From: Armatimonadota bacterium | GTDB lineage: Bacteria; Armatimonadota; Armatimonadia; Armatimonadales; Armatimonadaceae | DNA: 5,713 nucleotides | Assembly: GCA_014381035.1 (NCBI GenBank) | Contig: JACMIS010000025.1 | Coordinates: 1-5,713, forward strand | Direction of reading: 5' to 3' | Translations under genes and position numbers: made by a program | Notes under the pieces: generated by a model | Database searches by the model: none | What the model was told of the DNA's origin: nothing | The model's input: the letters and a program-made list of their open reading frames with translations, nothing else | Shown here: positions 4,853 through 5,713 of the stretch, piece after piece | Numbering within the stretch: the stretch's first letter is position 1 | Layout: each line of letters starts with the position of its first letter

Positions 4853-5713
4853 TTACTTAGATCTCCCCTGTCTGCTACCGCCCAGGGTGCATTCGACCTC
4901 GATCTTGCCGTGACTCCTCGCCGCCGTTTCGAGACGAATCACGAGGCGACGCAGGTTCGAATTCGGGGAGTCTTGAATCCCACGTGGCTGGGAAACATCC
5001 TCGGTTTCCACGGTGAAAACGGCGGGTGATGTTACCCGGAGATTCAGCGAACGTCCCGCCTGTTGAAGCAACACCCCGTCTTCCGTACGGGTGACGGTCG
5101 CGGTCGTCAGCCACTGCCAGGAATAGCGTACCGGGCGGTCACCCGTAGTCCACTCATCCGTAAGCGAGACGCTGTGGTCGGGACGCATCCGCACGGTCCG
5201 CTGGACGCGCTTGACCTGCCCTCGGTATAGGGGAGTCAGATCCAGGGTGTCGCCGATGATGCCGTCCATATCTGGGAGGGGGCTTATCTCCGCCTTGCCG
5301 GTGATGTCCTGCAACGCGCCGTCGAAGCGTGGCAGATTGTGCCCTTCGGGACCAACACGGAACGTACTCCACCGGGAACTGGTCTGGGAGTAGTTCCACA
5401 GGTCGAGTTTCGCGGCACGCATCTTATCGTAACTCTCAGTCCCGAGGTCCAACGCCCAGCGCACGCCACCGGCTTCGAACACGAAACTGCCCACGTCCAT
5501 ATGCCCGTGGGATTGATTCGGGGTTCCGCCCTTGATCGCCAGATAGGTTGCGTTCGGGTCGCCCCACGCGGAGCGCAACACCGCGACCGGAAGTGCGCCT
5601 GTCGCGGTCCAGTGCAGAGGTAACGTCGGTGTCATGTGCATCGGGGGCAGTTCCGGGTCCCACCATATCGCCCCCAATGCGATGTGACGGCTTAGAGGAA
5701 TTTCGCGCCCCTC
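4853..5713 (-). CDS. Heparinase II/III-like polysaccharide lyase, C-terminal part (N-terminus outside window)
   Basis: The frame is open from the right edge to the TAA at 4853, giving 286 residues. The TTG at 5675-5677 is only an internal codon, because the reading continues upstream as EGREIPLSRHIA. The fragment holds the heparinase II/III-like beta-sandwich region: LPVAVLRSAWGDPNATYLAIKGG, then QSHGHMDVGSF (about 67-77), WALDLGTESY (86-95) and EGHN (123-126). From memory of Pedobacter heparinase II (PL21), H69 and H71 match its His406 and zinc ligand His408. D89 and H125 fall at nearly the same spacing as the other zinc ligands, Asp425 and His464. The rest (DGIIGDTLDLTPLYRGQVKRVQRTVRM, VSLTDEWTTGDRPVRYSWQWL) fits the C-terminal beta-sheets. 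The alpha-toroid with catalytic Tyr and the signal peptide are outside. The reaction would be beta-elimination on a uronic-acid polysaccharide; heparin itself need not be the substrate. Its neighbours suggest a degradation locus. Confidence 0.85.
   Translation of the reverse strand, partial: EGREIPLSRHIALGAIWWDPELPPMHMTPTLPLHWTATGALPVAVLRSAWGDPNATYLAIKGGTPNQSHGHMDVGSFVFEAGGVRWALDLGTESYDKMRAAKLDLWNYSQTSSRWSTFRVGPEGHNLPRFDGALQDITGKAEISPLPDMDGIIGDTLDLTPLYRGQVKRVQRTVRMRPDHSVSLTDEWTTGDRPVRYSWQWLTTATVTRTEDGVLLQQAGRSLNLRVTSPAVFTVETEDVSQPRGIQDSPNSNLRRLVIRLETAARSHGKIEVECTLGGSRQGRSK

Noticed and set aside
5675..5677. TTG as the start of the heparinase-like gene
   Set aside because: The frame stays open to the window edge and the known fold needs several hundred more N-terminal residues, so this is an internal codon.
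1..5713. CRISPR arrays, tRNA or rRNA genes, insertion sequences, tandem repeats
   Set aside because: None was seen on reading both strands; the only strong repeats are the two hairpin dyads already listed, which lack flanking duplications or a transposase.

Overview
The window most resembles a member of the Armatimonadota (Capsulimonas/Fimbriimonas-like). The main clue is the pseudopilin at 3326-4240: its N-terminal helix runs into the phrase [14 protein letters not shown], followed by [21 protein letters not shown], wording I associate with the very numerous H-X9-DG pseudopilins of that phylum (Planctomycetes versions usually read differently after the helix). The GC-rich coding sequence and the run of secreted polysaccharide-active proteins fit. 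The taxonomy is inferred from memory of these families, not from a search.

All recognisable genes lie on the minus strand, so the reading order is right to left. (1) 5713-4853: C-terminal part of a heparinase II/III-like polysaccharide lyase, with its N-terminus beyond the right edge. (2) 4812-4783: a good sigma70-type promoter, then a leader of about 175 nt containing small dyads. (3) 4600-4325: a small lipoprotein of unknown function. (4) 4240-3326: the pseudopilin, followed by a perfect 20-bp hairpin. (5) 3097-1088: a secreted right-handed parallel beta-helix protein, probably a polysaccharide lyase or related enzyme, followed by a perfect 17-bp hairpin. (6) 978-1: N-terminal part of a secreted protein with a cellulase-type (GH9-like) N-terminal Ig domain, whose catalytic part, if any, lies beyond the left edge. 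No gap without a gene exceeds 300 bases.

Together this looks like part of a locus for breaking down a complex, probably uronic-acid-containing polysaccharide. A lyase, a beta-helix enzyme and a GH9-like protein flank a separately promoted lipoprotein-pseudopilin pair that may form surface or secretion structures. No SusC/SusD, transporter, regulator, mobile element, CRISPR array, tRNA or rRNA is visible. I do not see a clearly new system. The least explained parts are the lipoprotein-pseudopilin unit with its structured leader, and the two long hairpins that lack U-tracts.
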